NCBI GenBank assembly: GCA_024509875.1
Contig: JAMPIV010019853.1
Coordinates: 1 to 64,000, forward strand
Reading direction: 5' to 3'
Source: Oreohelix idahoensis
Taxonomy: Eukaryota; Mollusca; Gastropoda; Stylommatophora; Oreohelicidae
DNA: 64,000 nucleotides
The notes under the pieces are model-generated. The model was given only the letters and a program-made list of their open reading frames with translations, was not told the DNA's origin and did no database searches. Both the position numbers and the translations under genes were made by a program. Below are positions 22,179 through 35,277 of this stretch, one piece after another (positions within the stretch are counted from its first letter, which is position 1; every line of letters starts with the position of its first letter).

Positions 22179-23852
22179 TACGGAGGAACGCATGCAATAC
22201 TACCACGTCGTCTTGCGATATAAAATTAATGCCATGCCACGCGAAAGGCATGCAGGCTTGCTTTTTTTCAAATAAACGTTGACAAAAAACACTACCAATA
22301 CGAGGTAAGGTTTTAAAAAACATGGTTAATGCTTATTAGGAAACATGACACAATACTGTTTTACGTCTGAAATCCTGACATTAGCCTGACAGTACAGAAG
22401 ACACCCCATCGTATAGAAGTGAACGGGTGGTAGAAGAAAATACATATTTTGAACGAAGCCACTTAGCTCCATTAAACTTATATATTTGGATGCCTTAGGT
22501 CTTGCTGACAAAGAATATGTTAGGTGTTAAGCAAATAGTCTAATAATTAACAAATTATAGCCAAAATACTGTAGTGGTGTTGTCTGACAACACAGGATCA
22601 TATTTGCTCATAATGGCGTGTTTGGACACTGCTTTAGAGGAAATGAGGCTACCACGTTAAATCCGATTTGATTGGCTAGAATAATATGTAAGGCTAAACA
22701 TGATTAGTCGATTGCAGATACTATTTTTGGGTTGTTAATGGAAACGATAGGAAGGGTACTTTTTTTCAAAGGCTTTTGTAAACATGGTCTCATTGGCTAG
22801 ACAATTTGATATAGTCAATTAGGAGCGTCTGTTAAGTGCCACTTTTTGAAAATAAACTTTGTAGAAGCAAGTGCGTTGAGAACCAGCTCATATTTTTTCT
22901 AATAAAAGCCTGGGACAGAGGCAGATCAGAATTGGGCCATAACTCATCGCCAGTCAACGTACTTGTTTAAGATTTCCTTGAATTATGGGACCGTGGTACT
23001 AAAGTATTAAAGCAGCACCTGGTCCGAGTTTTGCTGAATCCAGAGGCTGATAGCATACTCCTTGGTCAAGATAACGACCAGTGTTGTTTCTCAAGAATAC
23101 GGTGAAGCAAGCGAGCAGAGGAGTCAGTTATCCTGCCACCCACACAGAAGTTAAGATTTCGTTGGCCAGAGCAGCTCAATCTTGTGTATAAACCCCTCTA
23201 AAATTGACTGTACATTAAATCAAGAGGGACAATTATTTGTTTCAAATAAAAGAAACTGTGAACCTTTCCAATACTATTTCCACCAGAAACAAACACATGA
23301 AGTCATGATGACAAACAACAACCTAGCTTGAAAAGCCAGTATTACCTCATAGTACTACATCACTACTTACACACATATTGTAATAATAATATATGTCAAT
23401 ACAAAGATCCAATCTATAAATTGTGTACAGACAACTTGTGATTACATTTGATTGTGATTCCTGGTTCACTTTGTAGTTGAATCAGGATATCTATTATTGA
23501 AAGGAATTAATACATATTTTAAAAGTTAACACTTGACTTATTAAGATAGTCTTATAGAGTGTTCTACGTATGTGAGTGTCACAGTGTTGTAAATTATTGT
23601 GGATTAAATTAAATTGTTTATCTGTCTGTTGGTTGTTGTGAACATACACTTAATCAATATCATAACCCTAGACATTCAACGTAGTCATCACAATATTCCA
23701 GAATAAGTCTGACTGAGGTCTAAATGTGGTAGCAAAGTAAGGTCATCTGTAACACACCACACTTATTAGATACAGATACCTTCACAGCTGATCTCAGTCA
23801 GTACACTAAGTCCCCTATAATATTTATATTTATATCATCCCACTTTACCACA
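21770..23852 (+). repeat. solo LTR of the A/B Gypsy family
   Basis: Starts TGTCGTGAGAAATTC and ends CCCACTTTACCACA (TG...CA). It is flanked on both sides by the perfect 5-bp duplication CTTAT (21765-21769 and 23853-23857). It aligns in reverse with the LTRs at 4770-6958 and 43945-46384. No internal sequence is present, so it is a product of LTR-LTR recombination. At 2083 bp it fixes the LTR termini for the whole family. It contains a (GA)n run at about 22137-22176. Confidence 0.92.
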
Positions 23853-23861
23853 CTTATAATG

Positions 23862-24835
23862 GTAATTTTGTGTGTGAGTCACCCTATTTTTTTCAATATA
23901 GTGTGGAGGATCGCCACCAGCCAGGTCGCCCTAGATGCACCAATAGACATGATGACCGGTACCTCTTGTTGTCAGCCCTGCGCCATCGAACAATGACTTG
24001 TTCCACTCTAAGATGTCAGCTGAGACAAACTGTAAACGTTAATGTCAGTCAAAGCACCATTCGCAGACGTTTACATGAATTTGGACTGGCTGCTCGACGT
24101 CCTGCAGTCAGATCCCTCTTACTCCTGCTCATCGCAGAGCCCGTGTTGCTTGGTGTCGCGAGCACATCCAATGGACAAGGCAACAATGGAGTCAAGTTCT
24201 CTTTACTGATGAATCTCGCTTCACTGTGTCATTTAATGATGGCAGGATTCGAGTTTGGAGACGACCAGGAGAGCGATTTACTGATGACACAATTCGAGAT
24301 GTGGATCGTTATGGTTGGGGTCATGGTCTGGGGAGGGTTCTACAGACACAGCAGGACCTCACTCTACATCATCTAAGGCAACTTGACCGGCCCAAGATAC
24401 CAGAACGAAATCTTGAGACCAATTGTTCAGTCTGCTCTGGAGGTCATAGGAGGTAATGCCATCCTCCAAGATGATAACGCTCGACCCCATCAAGCTCGTG
24501 TGGTGAATGAGTTTATTCAGCAACATGGGATCATCAGGATGGCGTGGCCAGCTCATTCACCTGACCTTTCTCCGATTTAGCACCTCTGGGATGTCCTTGG
24601 TCGACGATTGTCAACAAATCACCCCCTGCCAATGGATGTTGCACAGCTGACTGCATTTCTGCTTCAGGAATGTCAAGCTGTTCCTCAAGATACTCTTCCT
24701 ACCCTTGTGGACTCGATGCATCTACGCTGTCTTGAATGCCTTGCTGCAAACGGTGGTCATACCCGATTTTGAAATGTCTATTTGTCCAATATCTATTGTG
24801 TGACTTTTGAAAAGGTGGGTGACACACTTCACAGC
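23862..24835 (+). mobile_element. Tc1-like DNA transposon, decayed
   Basis: GTGTGAGTCACCC near 23872 and, on the other strand at the right end, GTGTGTCACCCACC near 24815-24830 look like the inverted ends. Between them lies a Tc1-type transposase pseudogene. The element lies directly beside the solo LTR. TA duplications are not clear, so the ends are approximate. Confidence 0.65.
23904..24772 (+). pseudogene. Tc1-family DD34E transposase, inactive
   Basis: Pieces in several frames. The second helix-turn-helix region is recognisable by GRPRCTNRHDDRYLLLSALR, then STIRRRLHEFGLAARRPAVR. After a frameshift near 24110 comes the first catalytic Asp in LFTDESRF, followed by DGRIRVWRRPGERF. The second Asp is in LQDDNARPHQARVV. 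Exactly 34 residues later the catalytic Glu is replaced by a stop (TAG, 24578-24580) between DLSPI and HLWDVLG. The frame then reads on to about 24772 (LPTLVDSM, CLAANGGHTRF). The first 50 or so residues of a normal transposase are absent. In intact relatives the protein cuts and pastes at TA sites. Confidence 0.85.
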
Positions 24836-24994
24836 TTCATTGCGTTTGAATGTGTGTTTCCATTTCTTTGCGTGACATGTCAATTTGGTATTCAAGAAAT
24901 GACGTTTTGACTGATACCAATTACGTTTATATCAGATTTGTTTTATGGTTTCAACCAAGGTTTTTCTAAGTGGCCCTTGACTTTAGACGAGTAG

Positions 24995-25445
<451 letters not shown>

Positions 25446-25639
25446 ACATACACTCTATAGATATATATGTGAGTATGTTTTTTATGTACGAAGACATGAT
25501 AGTTGACTTTCACATCCAGCTTTAAGCAAACAAACAAATAAATAAGCAAAATGTAATATCATTGTCGCATCTGTGCAATATTTACACCAATCAATGTGCT
25601 AATTGCAATCTGGAACTTACACAAACTTCATAACAGCAA

Positions 25640-25767
25640 TACATCCAAAGTTGGAGGAACAGACATAACACAAATAAGAATCTTCCACTTAAATGTCTCG
25701 TCAGTCCTATTGTATGGCTCTGTAACATCAAGTACAGCAAAAATCACAACCTGAAAGACACAGACTA
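25640..25767 (+). mobile_element. LINE fragment, upstream flank of the 26-bp satellite
   Basis: Matches the LINE copy at 42.5 kb: AAGTTGGAGGAACAGACATA, then TCAGTCCTATTGTATGGCTC (coding for SVLLYGS in RT C-terminal regions). An internal stretch is missing compared with the 42.5-kb copy. The frame runs straight into the satellite, which begins where the cognate LINE sequence codes for WYDKVTNVELM. Confidence 0.75.
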
Positions 25768-28277
25768 TCACAAGATCACTAACAGAGAAATTATGACAAG
25801 ATCGCTAACAGAGAACTTATGACAAGATCACTAACAGAGAACTTATGACAAGAGCACTAACAGAGAACTTATGACAAGATCACTAACAGAGAACATATGA
25901 CAAGATTACTAACAGAGAACATATGACAAGCTCACTAAAAGAGAACTTATGACAAGATCACTAACAGAGAACTTATGACAAGACCACTAACAGAGAACTT
26001 ATTACAAGATCACCAACAGAGAACGTATGACAAGATCAATAAAAGAGAACTTATGACAAGATCACAAACATAGAACTTATGAGAAGATCACTAAGAGAGA
26101 ACTTATGACAAGATCACTAACAGAGAACCTATGACAAGATCACTAACAGAGAACTTATGACAAGATGACTAACAAAGAACTTGTGAAACGATCACTAACA
26201 TAGAACTTATGACAAGATTAATAACAGAGAACATATGACAAGATCACTAACAGAGAACCTATGACATGATCACTAACAGAGAACTTATGACAAGACCACT
26301 AACAGAGAACTTATGACAAGATCACTAACAGAGAACGTATGACAAGATCATTATCAGATAACCTACGACAAGATCACTAACAGAGAAAGTATGACAAGAT
26401 CACTAACAGAGAACCTATGACAAGATCACTAACAGAGAACATATGACATGATCACTAACAGAGAACTTGTGACAAGATCACTAACAGAGAACTTATGACA
26501 AGATCACTAACAGAGAACTTATGACAAGATCACTAACAGAGAACTCATGACAAGATCACTAACAGAGAACGTATGACAAGATCACTAACAGAGAACTTAT
26601 GACAAGATAACCAACAGAGAACTTATGACAAGATCACTAACAGGGAACATATGACAAGATCACTAACAGTGAACGTATGACGATCAATGATAACTTATGA
26701 CAAGATCACTAACAGAGAACTTATGACAAGATCACTAACAGAGAACTTATGACAAGATCACTAACAGAGAACTTATGACAAGATCACTAACAGAGAACTT
26801 ATGACAAGATCACTAACAGAGAACGTATGACAAGATCACTAACAGAGAACTTATGACAAGATCACTAACAGAGAACTTATGACAAGATCACTAACAGAGA
26901 ACTTATGACAAGATCACTAACAGAGAACTTTTGACAAGATAACTAACAGAGAACTCATGACAAGATCACTAACAGAGACCGTATGACAAGATCACTAACA
27001 GAGAACGTATGATAAGATCACTAACAGAGAACTTATGAAAATCACAAACAGAGAACTTATGACAAGATCACTAGCAGGGAACTTATGACAAGATCACTAA
27101 CAGAGAACGTATGACAATCACAGAGAACTTATGACAAGATCATTAACAGAGAACTTATGACAAGATCACTAACAGAGAACTTATGACAAGATCACCTAAC
27201 AGAGAACTTATGACAAGATCACTAACAGAGAACTTATGACAAGATCACTAAAAGAGAACTTATGACAAGCTCACTAACAGAGAACTTATGACAAGATCGC
27301 TAACAGAGAACTTATGACAAGATCACTAACCGAAAACTCATGACAAGATCACTAACAGAGAACGTATGACAAGATCACTAACAGAGAACCTATGACAAGA
27401 TCACTAACAGATAACTTATGACAAGATAACTAACAGGGAACTTATGACAAGATCACTAACAGGGAACTTATGACAAGATCACTAACAGAGAACGTATGAC
27501 GATCACTGAGAACTTATGTAAAGATCACTAACAGAGAACTTATGACAAGATCACTAACAGAGAACTTATGACAAGATCACCAACAGAGAACTTATCACAA
27601 GATCACTAATAGAGAACTTATGACAAGATCACTAACAGAGAACTTATGACAAGATCACTAACAGAGAACTTATGACAATATCACTAACAGAGAACTTATC
27701 ACAAGATCACCAACAGAGAACGTATGACAAGATCACTAACAGAGAACTTATGACAAGATCACTAACAGAGAACTTATGACAAGATCACTAACAGAGAACT
27801 TTCGACAAGATCACTAACAGAGAACTTATGACAACATCACTAACAGAGAACTTATGACAAGATCACTAACAGAGAACTTATGACAAGATCACTACCAGAG
27901 AACTCATGACAAGATCACTAACAGAGAACGTGTGACAAGATCACTAACAGGGAACGTATGATAAGATCACTAACAGAGAACTTATGACAAAATCACTAAC
28001 AGAGAACTTATAAAAAGATCACTTACAGAGAACGTATGACAAGATCACTAACAGAGAACTTATGACAAGATCACTTACAGAGAACTTATGACAAGATCAC
28101 TAACAGAGAACTCATGACAAGATCACTAACAGAGACCGTATGACAAGATCACTAACAGGGAACGTATGATAAGATCACTAACAGAGAACTTATGACAAAA
28201 TCACTAACAGAGAACTTATGACAAGATCACTAACAGAGAACTTATGACAAGATCACTAACAGAGAACTTATGACAAG
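25768..28277. repeat. 26-bp satellite, left block (about 96 copies)
   Basis: Tandem 26-bp units containing AAGATCACTAACAGAGAAC followed by TTATGAC. Most differences are single substitutions; variants such as GAACGTATGAC recur in groups, and a few units are shortened. The block stops at AAGATCAC, where Gypsy element D is inserted, and continues at 36034. The unit corresponds to a coding segment of the LINE whose remains flank the array on both sides. Confidence 0.95.
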
Positions 28278-28282
28278 ATCAC

Positions 28283-29040
28283 TGATGCGGGGTAAATCTT
28301 TAGGGTCTTCCCAGGGGTTACATATATTTAGGTGGCTTTATAATTATAGTTGTAGAGTGCTTCTCAGCTACTTATACATCTTATATTGGTGTCGTGAAGG
28401 CTTCGTCGTCTTGAAATACGAACACTGCTGACAAGCCAATGTCATTAGGGATATGGCCCATTCAAAATTCCTCCCCTGGCCTCGCACCTTTCCAATTGAT
28501 CATAAAAGTCCAAAGGCTGGCTTGGACAGTTCAATACACATTTATTTAGACATTTCACAGCTCCACACTTACATCAAGAGAGTATGTTCATGCACAAAGG
28601 CATCAGTATGACGGTCTATATATCGTCGAAATACAGTCTCGTACTAATGAAAGATGTCGTCGACATTTTCACACATTTTTATTTAATAATATGTCACTCA
28701 CGTACAACACAGCATCCTCTGTCAATCCTGCATAAATAAAGAAGCTAGCATTACACACGGGGGTGTATGCATAATCCAGCTGATGTTACAACATACTGTA
28801 GATCGAGGAAATAAAAAAACTCTCTGGAGCCAATACACAAAAGCTTCCGACACCTTGAATAGCCACACATTCCAATGCCGGCAAGGCACGCTTCCTTGGC
28901 CCACATAGAGACATTATCGTCTGCTAACATGGCCAGCAAAGTTAATGACGTCACTTCCTAAAACCAAGGACACCCGTCCATAAACAAATCAACCAGGAAG
29001 TGATCGTATAAAACCAATGTTATGATATTTACACATAACT
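28283..29040 (-). repeat. 3' LTR of element D
   Basis: Plus strand starts TGATGCGGGGTAAATC and ends TTTACACATAACT; the matching 5' LTR ends ATAACA, so the terminal base has changed here. It lies next to the polypurine tract. Short ORFs in both LTR copies are shadows. Confidence 0.93.
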
Positions 29041-29060
29041 TTTACTCCCCCCTCCTCTTA
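29041..29060 (-). promoter_or_regulatory. polypurine tract of element D
   Basis: On the minus strand AAGAGGAGGGGGGAGTAAAA ends directly at the start of the 3' LTR. This is the plus-strand DNA primer expected at this position. Confidence 0.85.
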
Positions 29061-30180
29061 AATAATGAAAAGGAACTTTTCTTTATTTCCGTGGCAAAGT
29101 CCCCAAAATCACTGGAGTAACCAGATGATAATATCAACTCTTACAGTTGTCATGATTCATATAGCACCTAGATCTGTGCTCCATAATCGACAATTAGACA
29201 CGCAGGGTGTGGAATTTAGTAATGTAATTCCCAAACCCATTGCCTGTATAGAAGACACATCTTTTAACAACACAAATGTGAGGTCACCATAGTAAGCATA
29301 AGGCATCATGTGCAAAAAAATTAATATATCAGTCAAAGCACTCATACAGCACACCATGTCAAAAACACCTGCTGTCAAGTCAGTAATATAAGTACCTTAG
29401 TCTCTTAATGCAATGCATAAATATCAATTAATACAGACAATAGATTATATGAGGCAGAGAAATCAATTCATAATGAGTGACTGCGACAATATGTCAAAAT
29501 AATTATTACTGTGTGTATTGAAGTAATATAATGTCATGACTTCAATATGTCAATGTAATGTATTGTGAAAATATATTATGTGATATATGAACCCAATAAA
29601 GTAATAAATTCCAATGTGTATGTAACACTTATGTGATTTTCCTTAATTAATCACAAATTAACTAATTAATGTTTCTTAATAGTTAATGTCAATGTTTATA
29701 GTTTATAGTTTTCTTTCAAAGTCATTTGAATAAAGCATATTCACGAAACTTATATTCATGTAATAGGAATATACCAGAAATGCACTGTTAGCCATTATAG
29801 AAACTGTCAAACTTGAATTAATTCAAGAAATCTGTCTTGAACGACACGAGTTGAAATTATATACAGTACTGCAAGTAGTTATTTTATAGCATGCTTGTGG
29901 TATGAAAGTACTGTCATTGAACCACCGTATCCGAGATAATATACTGAACGTAATGATATGTAATTTCATTTTGGCTGTACAGAAAAACATCATCATCATG
30001 TTGCTTGGCGAGCTGCCTGTAGGTTTAAAACTTGTTTCTGTACATGGAGATGCATTTGTGTAGTTAATCTTGAAGCATGAGACACAAATTCAACATATGG
30101 AATGTGCAATAGTTCACATGAACATGTAGTTATGTCAGTATTCTTGACTTGTTAAGTTCACAACAACGTATGTCTATCAA
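29061..30180. other. 3' non-coding region of element D
   Basis: About 1.1 kb between the end of the RNase H frame and the polypurine tract. No open frame or domain recognised; no envelope-like gene. Confidence 0.6.
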
Positions 30181-31667
30181 TTACATGTGAGTTTGAGTAC
30201 AATCTGAAGTATTCACAGGTAATAATGGGTGTTTCATGCATCGTGATAAAACATCAGCAGCAACGTTCAAGCTTCCCTTGATAGGTTTAAATTCGTTATC
30301 CTATGGCTGAAGAGCCCAGGATGCTCGAGCTGCCCTTTCATTCTTGAATCGAGCTGTCTTGAGATAAGACAATGCACGTTGGTCCGTCTCTAGCGTAAAT
30401 CGGGCTCCTAAAAGATACCTCTGCAACTTGGAGAAACAGAACACCACTGCCAGGAGTTCCCTTTCGATGATAGGATACCGTTGCTCAGTAGGCGTCAGCT
30501 TCCTGCTCACGTAAAGTGTGGGGTGCAGAGAGCCATCCCATTCTTGCATTAATGAGCCACCAATCGATGATTTTGATGCATCGACCCTGAGGGTAAAATG
30601 TTTGGAAGGATCAGGCAATCTCAAGATAGACATTTTTGAAAATGAACATTTAAGAGCATTTAAAGACACATCACACACGTGAGTCCACATGACTGTTTGG
30701 GGAATTTTTTTTTCACTAGAGAAGACAACACTGAAGTTATCTCTGCAAAATTAGGTAAAATTTTACGATAACAATTGAGTAAACCGAGGAGACTTCTAAC
30801 TTGCTCCTTATTTTTAGGAATATCAAGGTTTAAAATATTTGAAATAGTGGAATCCTCCGGTTCCAACAGACCACCTCCCACTTTATGTCCTAAAAATGAA
30901 ATCTCTTTCAATCCCACTCTAGTGTTAGATGGACGTGCAGACATGTTGTGTAGGCGTAGAGTATGTAATTAGGATTGAATACCTACTAGATGTTCATCCC
31001 ATGATCGATGAAACAGACAAATGTCATCTATGTATGTAATGAGATCTTCTCTGTGAGAAAAGAGGCTTCGCATCATGTGAACGAAAGTCGCAGGAGCATT
31101 AACTAACCCAAAAGACATATAGTTGAATTCGAATAGTCCTAAAGGTGTTGCGAAAGCAGTATAAGTTTTGGATTTCTCCGATAATGGCACTTGCCAATAG
31201 CCTTTTGAAAGGTCAAATTTAGTGAAGAATGTAGCAGAAGCTAACCTATCCAACAATGATTCTAATAAAGGAAGTCGTTCAGCATCCTGAAATGTGATAG
31301 AATTTAAACGTCTAAAATCTATGCATATGCGGATAAATTTATCTTTTTTCCGAATCAAAACCATCGGAAAACTATAAGGAGAACGCGATGGAGAAATAAT
31401 GTATAATTTAACCATCTGTTCTAATTCATCCTTAACTTGAGACTGTAAGTGTATCGGTACAGGATATGGTTTCAACTTAATAGGTTGAAAATCAGTAAGA
31501 ATGATATCATGTTCGATCATATTAGTATGTCTTGGAACATCTGTAAGGACATCAGAAAATGATAGTAGTAAGTGAGTAACTTGTTCTTTCTGATAAGAAG
31601 TCAGAGTTGGTGATATAGAGACATCCTTCCAACTCTCAGTAGATAAGACATGAACACTTGGTAACAC
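30181..31667 (-). pseudogene. element D reverse transcriptase and RNase H
   Basis: 31667-30969 holds RT: RICIDFRRLNSIT, KFDLSKGYWQVPL, MSFGLVNAPATF and the active site TYIDDICLFH (YIDD at residues 212-215 of the frame). One stop at about 30969 is followed in frame by SARPSNTRVGLKEISFLGHK and the thumb. At the T-run near 30710 the frame shifts into RNase H (30690-30301): LRVDASKSSIGG, YPIIERELLAVV, TDQRALSYL. After a further stop it ends with SLNVAADVLSRCMKHP and a stop near 30185. Domain set and spacing are those of Ty3/Gypsy pol, but placed after integrase. Three breaks prevent a full product. Confidence 0.88.
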
Positions 31668-31760
31668 CGAAAGTGATTCATCTCCATATCATATCAGCTC
31701 CGATTAATAACTGTTTCAATATTGACATTAAGGTTTGAACCTCTTCTCTCAGCTCCGGTT

Positions 31761-33215
31761 TCAATATTTTGCGCCAAAATCCAACTCAAAGGGAGCAAAC
31801 CCAGTATGCTCATTTTTGATTTCTCTGTAAGCAAATAAAATTGCTGGCAAAACTCTGTCCCAATTTTGTGGATATTTCATGGTTACTTTATGAAACATTA
31901 TTTTTAATGTTCTATTCAGAACTTCAATTTTACCGTTTGACTGGGGATGATAGATTGAACTAAGTGATCTCTCAATCCCGAACATTTCCACCACCTGTCT
32001 CATAGCATCTGAAACTAATTGTGTTCCCATGTCCGACAAAATATTTTCAGGAAAACCTAGACGAATAAAAATCAAAAATAATGCATCAGCAATATCTACC
32101 GTTGTAATAGTTTTAAATGGTATTGCTTCAGGCCAACGTGTGCACATATCAATGCAAGTAAACACGTATTTATGACTTCTGGCTGAAGTTACCTTTAAAG
32201 GGCCAATAATATCAATGGCCATCTTTGCTAGGGGCCGCAAAGAAATATCAGCTGCCTGAATAGGAGCATCATGTTTTGGTTTCCTAGTTGCTAAATTTTG
32301 GCACACTGTACAAGTACGACAAAAGGATTTCACGTCTTTTTTTATTCCAGTCCAGAAGAAGTGTGACAAAACTCTTTGTTTTGTCCTAGCAACCCCTAAA
32401 TGTCCAGCACATTCAGTGTCATGTGCATGTCGTAAAACAAATGGACGAAAACAAGCTGGTACCATAATTTGCTTGTTTAAAGAATTATCATCTTCATAAT
32501 TTCTATTTAATATGCCATTTATCAAAGTATACCAGTGTTTTGCATTGTTATCAAATATTACATCATCCAAATGAGCAATGTGAAAAAATTTTCTTAAGGA
32601 AATATCATCCTTCTGTCTTTGTATAAAGGTTTCCTTATCAATGAATTGCATCTGGAAAATACTATCATCATTATTATTGTCACCATTCATTACCTGAATA
32701 TCATCAGTAATCTCTTGATTATAATGGTTTTCATTATCATTATTATTTTCATTCTCTTCTTCCTCTGAACTAACTTCTTCACTTATGTCCTCAGGTAAAA
32801 CATTACCATCTGGTATGTGTTTATCCCTTTCAACACGAGCCTGAGCTCTCGTAGTTACAGCATTTGAACATATTAGATGTTGTTGTTCCCATCTTCCAAT
32901 ACCCTGTTTTGTACATTCATGAATATTTGGAAGGTTTCCTAATATGATCCCAGCAATTGGGTTATTCAAGAGGCATACAAGTGTTCTTCCAGTAAAGTAT
33001 GGAGTATCTAAGAATACCTCCGCTGTTGGATAGCACTCTACAGTACCTCCAAAGGTGATGCATTTCACTTCTTTTCCAGGATAGTCTGACTTATCAACCA
33101 ATGTTCTACGTACACCAATTGTTTTAGCCTCTGTATCCCTCAATAAAGATACCAATTGATTATTCACAAAACCTCTGTTAATAACTAATGAACCAGTACT
33201 CTCGAAGGAAGACAT
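31761..33215 (-). CDS. element D protease-like region and integrase
   Basis: One frame of 484 residues. Near the start VSLLRDTEAKTIGVRR is in the position of the retropepsin active site, but reads D-T-E where the family needs D-T/S-G. Asp/Glu/Asn-rich spacer follows at about 140-190. The integrase zinc domain is intact in pattern (HAHDTECAGHLGVARTKQRV, then FCRTCTVC). The DDE core has Asp in MAIDIIGPL, Asp in LSDMGTQLVS and Glu in SNGKIEVLNRT, with 35 residues between the last two, the standard DX35E spacing. The frame stops after FELDFGAKY, so the C-terminal integrase domain seen in elements A and C is missing. It would join element cDNA to the host chromosome, but the missing C-terminus makes activity doubtful. 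Confidence 0.85.
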   Translation of the reverse strand: MSSFESTGSLVINRGFVNNQLVSLLRDTEAKTIGVRRTLVDKSDYPGKEVKCITFGGTVECYPTAEVFLDTPYFTGRTLVCLLNNPIAGIILGNLPNIHECTKQGIGRWEQQHLICSNAVTTRAQARVERDKHIPDGNVLPEDISEEVSSEEEENENNNDNENHYNQEITDDIQVMNGDNNNDDSIFQMQFIDKETFIQRQKDDISLRKFFHIAHLDDVIFDNNAKHWYTLINGILNRNYEDDNSLNKQIMVPACFRPFVLRHAHDTECAGHLGVARTKQRVLSHFFWTGIKKDVKSFCRTCTVCQNLATRKPKHDAPIQAADISLRPLAKMAIDIIGPLKVTSARSHKYVFTCIDMCTRWPEAIPFKTITTVDIADALFLIFIRLGFPENILSDMGTQLVSDAMRQVVEMFGIERSLSSIYHPQSNGKIEVLNRTLKIMFHKVTMKYPQNWDRVLPAILFAYREIKNEHTGFAPFELDFGAKY

Positions 33216-33254
33216 TACTGGTAAAGGATGTCTGCATAATAGTCGTAGGACTCC

Positions 33255-33872
33255 TTAAGGCTGAAATAAAGAATTGCAGTTAGTGCAGTTGTTACTATTG
33301 GATAAATCTACACTGCAAGAATTGACATGTGCTACCACACTATCACGATTATGATTATTATCAACATCATGGACAACAGCATTTGTGCGTTCAGGGTTTC
33401 TAGATTGCCTGACGTTGTTATTATGATAAGACCCTCTGTTGTTGGTATGATAATCATTACCTCTGTAAAAAGATTTTTGTCTTCTACTTGATTTAGGATT
33501 GTATCCTCCTCTGCTTTGCCACTCATTTGATCTAAATGATGTTTGTGGATAGTAACCTCCATCATTATATGAATTAAAATTTCTTTGAGGTTGATATTTG
33601 TTAAAGTTGTATCTACCTCTATTATTGCCATAGTTATGTGACTGATTTACTCTGTGATTTCTGTCAATACTACTCGATCTATACCTAAGTGCATTATCAT
33701 TAAAAGACCTGGCAGACGCAGCTGGGAGTGAGTCTTTAGCATTGTTTTTGCTAAGTATCCTATTAGGATGTGCTACTTGATACTGACGACCGAGAGTTTG
33801 CAACTTAGTCAAATTTTCTGGTTTTCTTTCTTGTAAAAATGCAAGAAAATCAACACTAACAGAAGACAACAC
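33255..33872 (-). pseudogene. element D gag C-terminal part
   Basis: 205-residue frame beginning with FLAFLQERKPENLTKLQTLG, which resembles the last helix of the Gypsy capsid C-terminal domain. It is followed by a long Arg/Asn/Gly/Ser/Tyr-rich nucleocapsid-like stretch (NYGNNRGRYNFNKYQPQRNF). No CCHC knuckle is visible; a lone CTNC lies near the end. The bulk of the capsid is missing between this and the N-terminal piece. Confidence 0.65.
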
Positions 33873-34221
33873 CTTGACTTAGTTCTATCTCAGCAAATCT
33901 TATTGCTTGTTGAGATTTATCCCCTCTAGAGATTCAGCTTGTTGAAATTGTATCTCTTCTTGAGATCTAGCATAAGCTAATTTTTCCATTTCCAGAGCCA
34001 TTTCTTCTGATCTTCTTTTCTCAGATAATTCTTCTTTTCGGAGTTGATCTTCTCTTATTTTGTTCAGATATATCTTCTTTTCGGAGTTCACCTTGTCTCC
34101 TTATCTTCTTGTCCACCAAAGCTTGCAAAGCTTCACTTCCAAAGCAAATTCTTTTCCAATCTTCAATAAATCTTTTAATGAAGTCATGGTTTCTAATTAT
34201 TGTGATTACCAATATGAACAC
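33873..34221 (-). pseudogene. element D gag N-terminal part
   Basis: Two overlapping frames: 34221-34021 (WKRICFGSEALQALVDKKIR) and, after a shift, 34091-33900 (RKEELSEKRRSEEMALEMEK). The second part is a charged Glu/Lys/Arg coiled-coil like that at the N-terminus of gag in elements A and B. It is then cut short and runs directly into the end of the capsid region, so most of the capsid has been deleted. Confidence 0.6.
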
Positions 34222-35260
34222 AATATTCCAACTTTTATATATATGAATATGTAAGCAAAATATTCAATACCTATTCCACCAATCTCAAATCACTCTTCAA
34301 ATGCAATGACATAGATGTAAGCAGATGCAAAATATGGAGCAAAGGAAAAGAAAAATACCACGATACGAAGGAGATGTCAACATACAAGATTAAGAGCAAA
34401 CTGAAGAAAATTCAGATATTCAACCAAGGAATAAATATATGAATTATATAACAAATAATTGAACTAGTGCTCTATTACATCCAAGACAAGACAAAACGCA
34501 TTTCACAACAATGATGACATCTATGAAATAAATGATAGTCAGATGAGAATCACACTTTTACAAACAATAATGTAACAAACTGAATAAAATATTACAATGA
34601 ACTGGACTATAATAACAAACAATAAGTATACGAAACTATACAACTAGACAAAAATTGGATCTGTTAATTCAGATGAGGCAGTCTCATAAACAGCAAAGTA
34701 AGCTGGCTCCTCAACATGAACCACACAGATACTACACTATAGAACGCTCATTTATTTATAGACCTGCCGAAGCGGTATGAAATAAAAAAGTGAGTCCCAC
34801 CTACCTCCCGCTATGTTACAAACACATAGACATAATGAATGCACACGTAGTGAAATTAATATTCCGGCAAACAGATCTCATTTTAAACTCAAGCTGTATG
34901 TATCAATAAATGTACTTATATGTTGCCAATAAAACTTCCTCCTGGATACTCCTCCAAGCAATGAACGTTGACAACTCTGTAAAATAGACCCAGGTTAGGC
35001 ATAGCACTTGATACAGCTGACATCAAAGGACACCGCTCTGGTCCAACATTCACGTAGAAAATTCGCCATCTTCAGCAGAACTCATAAACTTGGCTTTTGA
35101 AATTGATAAAGTACGTCTCTTTCTACTTAGACGACGACTTTGAGGCACACACGAAGATAATTATACATGGAAAGTCCCTTTCATAGCTTAAGTTACTGTG
35201 CAGACGATACTTCTCGCCATTTTGAAATTCTTCGAATTCTTCACCGGATATTGAAATCCT
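34222..35260. other. untranslated leader of element D
   Basis: About 1 kb between the primer binding site and gag with no open frame or domain. It presumably includes packaging signals; none can be identified by eye. Confidence 0.55.
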
Positions 35261-35276
35261 TAGGCATTGGCCCCCA
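35261..35276 (-). promoter_or_regulatory. primer binding site of element D
   Basis: Minus strand TGGGGGCCAATGCCTA starts one base after the end of the 5' LTR. It reads as the complement of a tRNA 3' end (TAGGCATTGGCCCCCA). It differs from the primer site of A and B, so D belongs to another lineage. The tRNA is not identified. Confidence 0.65.
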
Positions 35277-35277
35277 T

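Noticed and set aside
25768..28277. Regular short repeats that might be taken for a CRISPR array
   Set aside because: Head-to-tail 26-bp units with no unique spacers, in a eukaryotic repeat context; it is a satellite.
29061..30180. An envelope-like gene in element D
   Set aside because: No open frame of useful length between RNase H and the polypurine tract.
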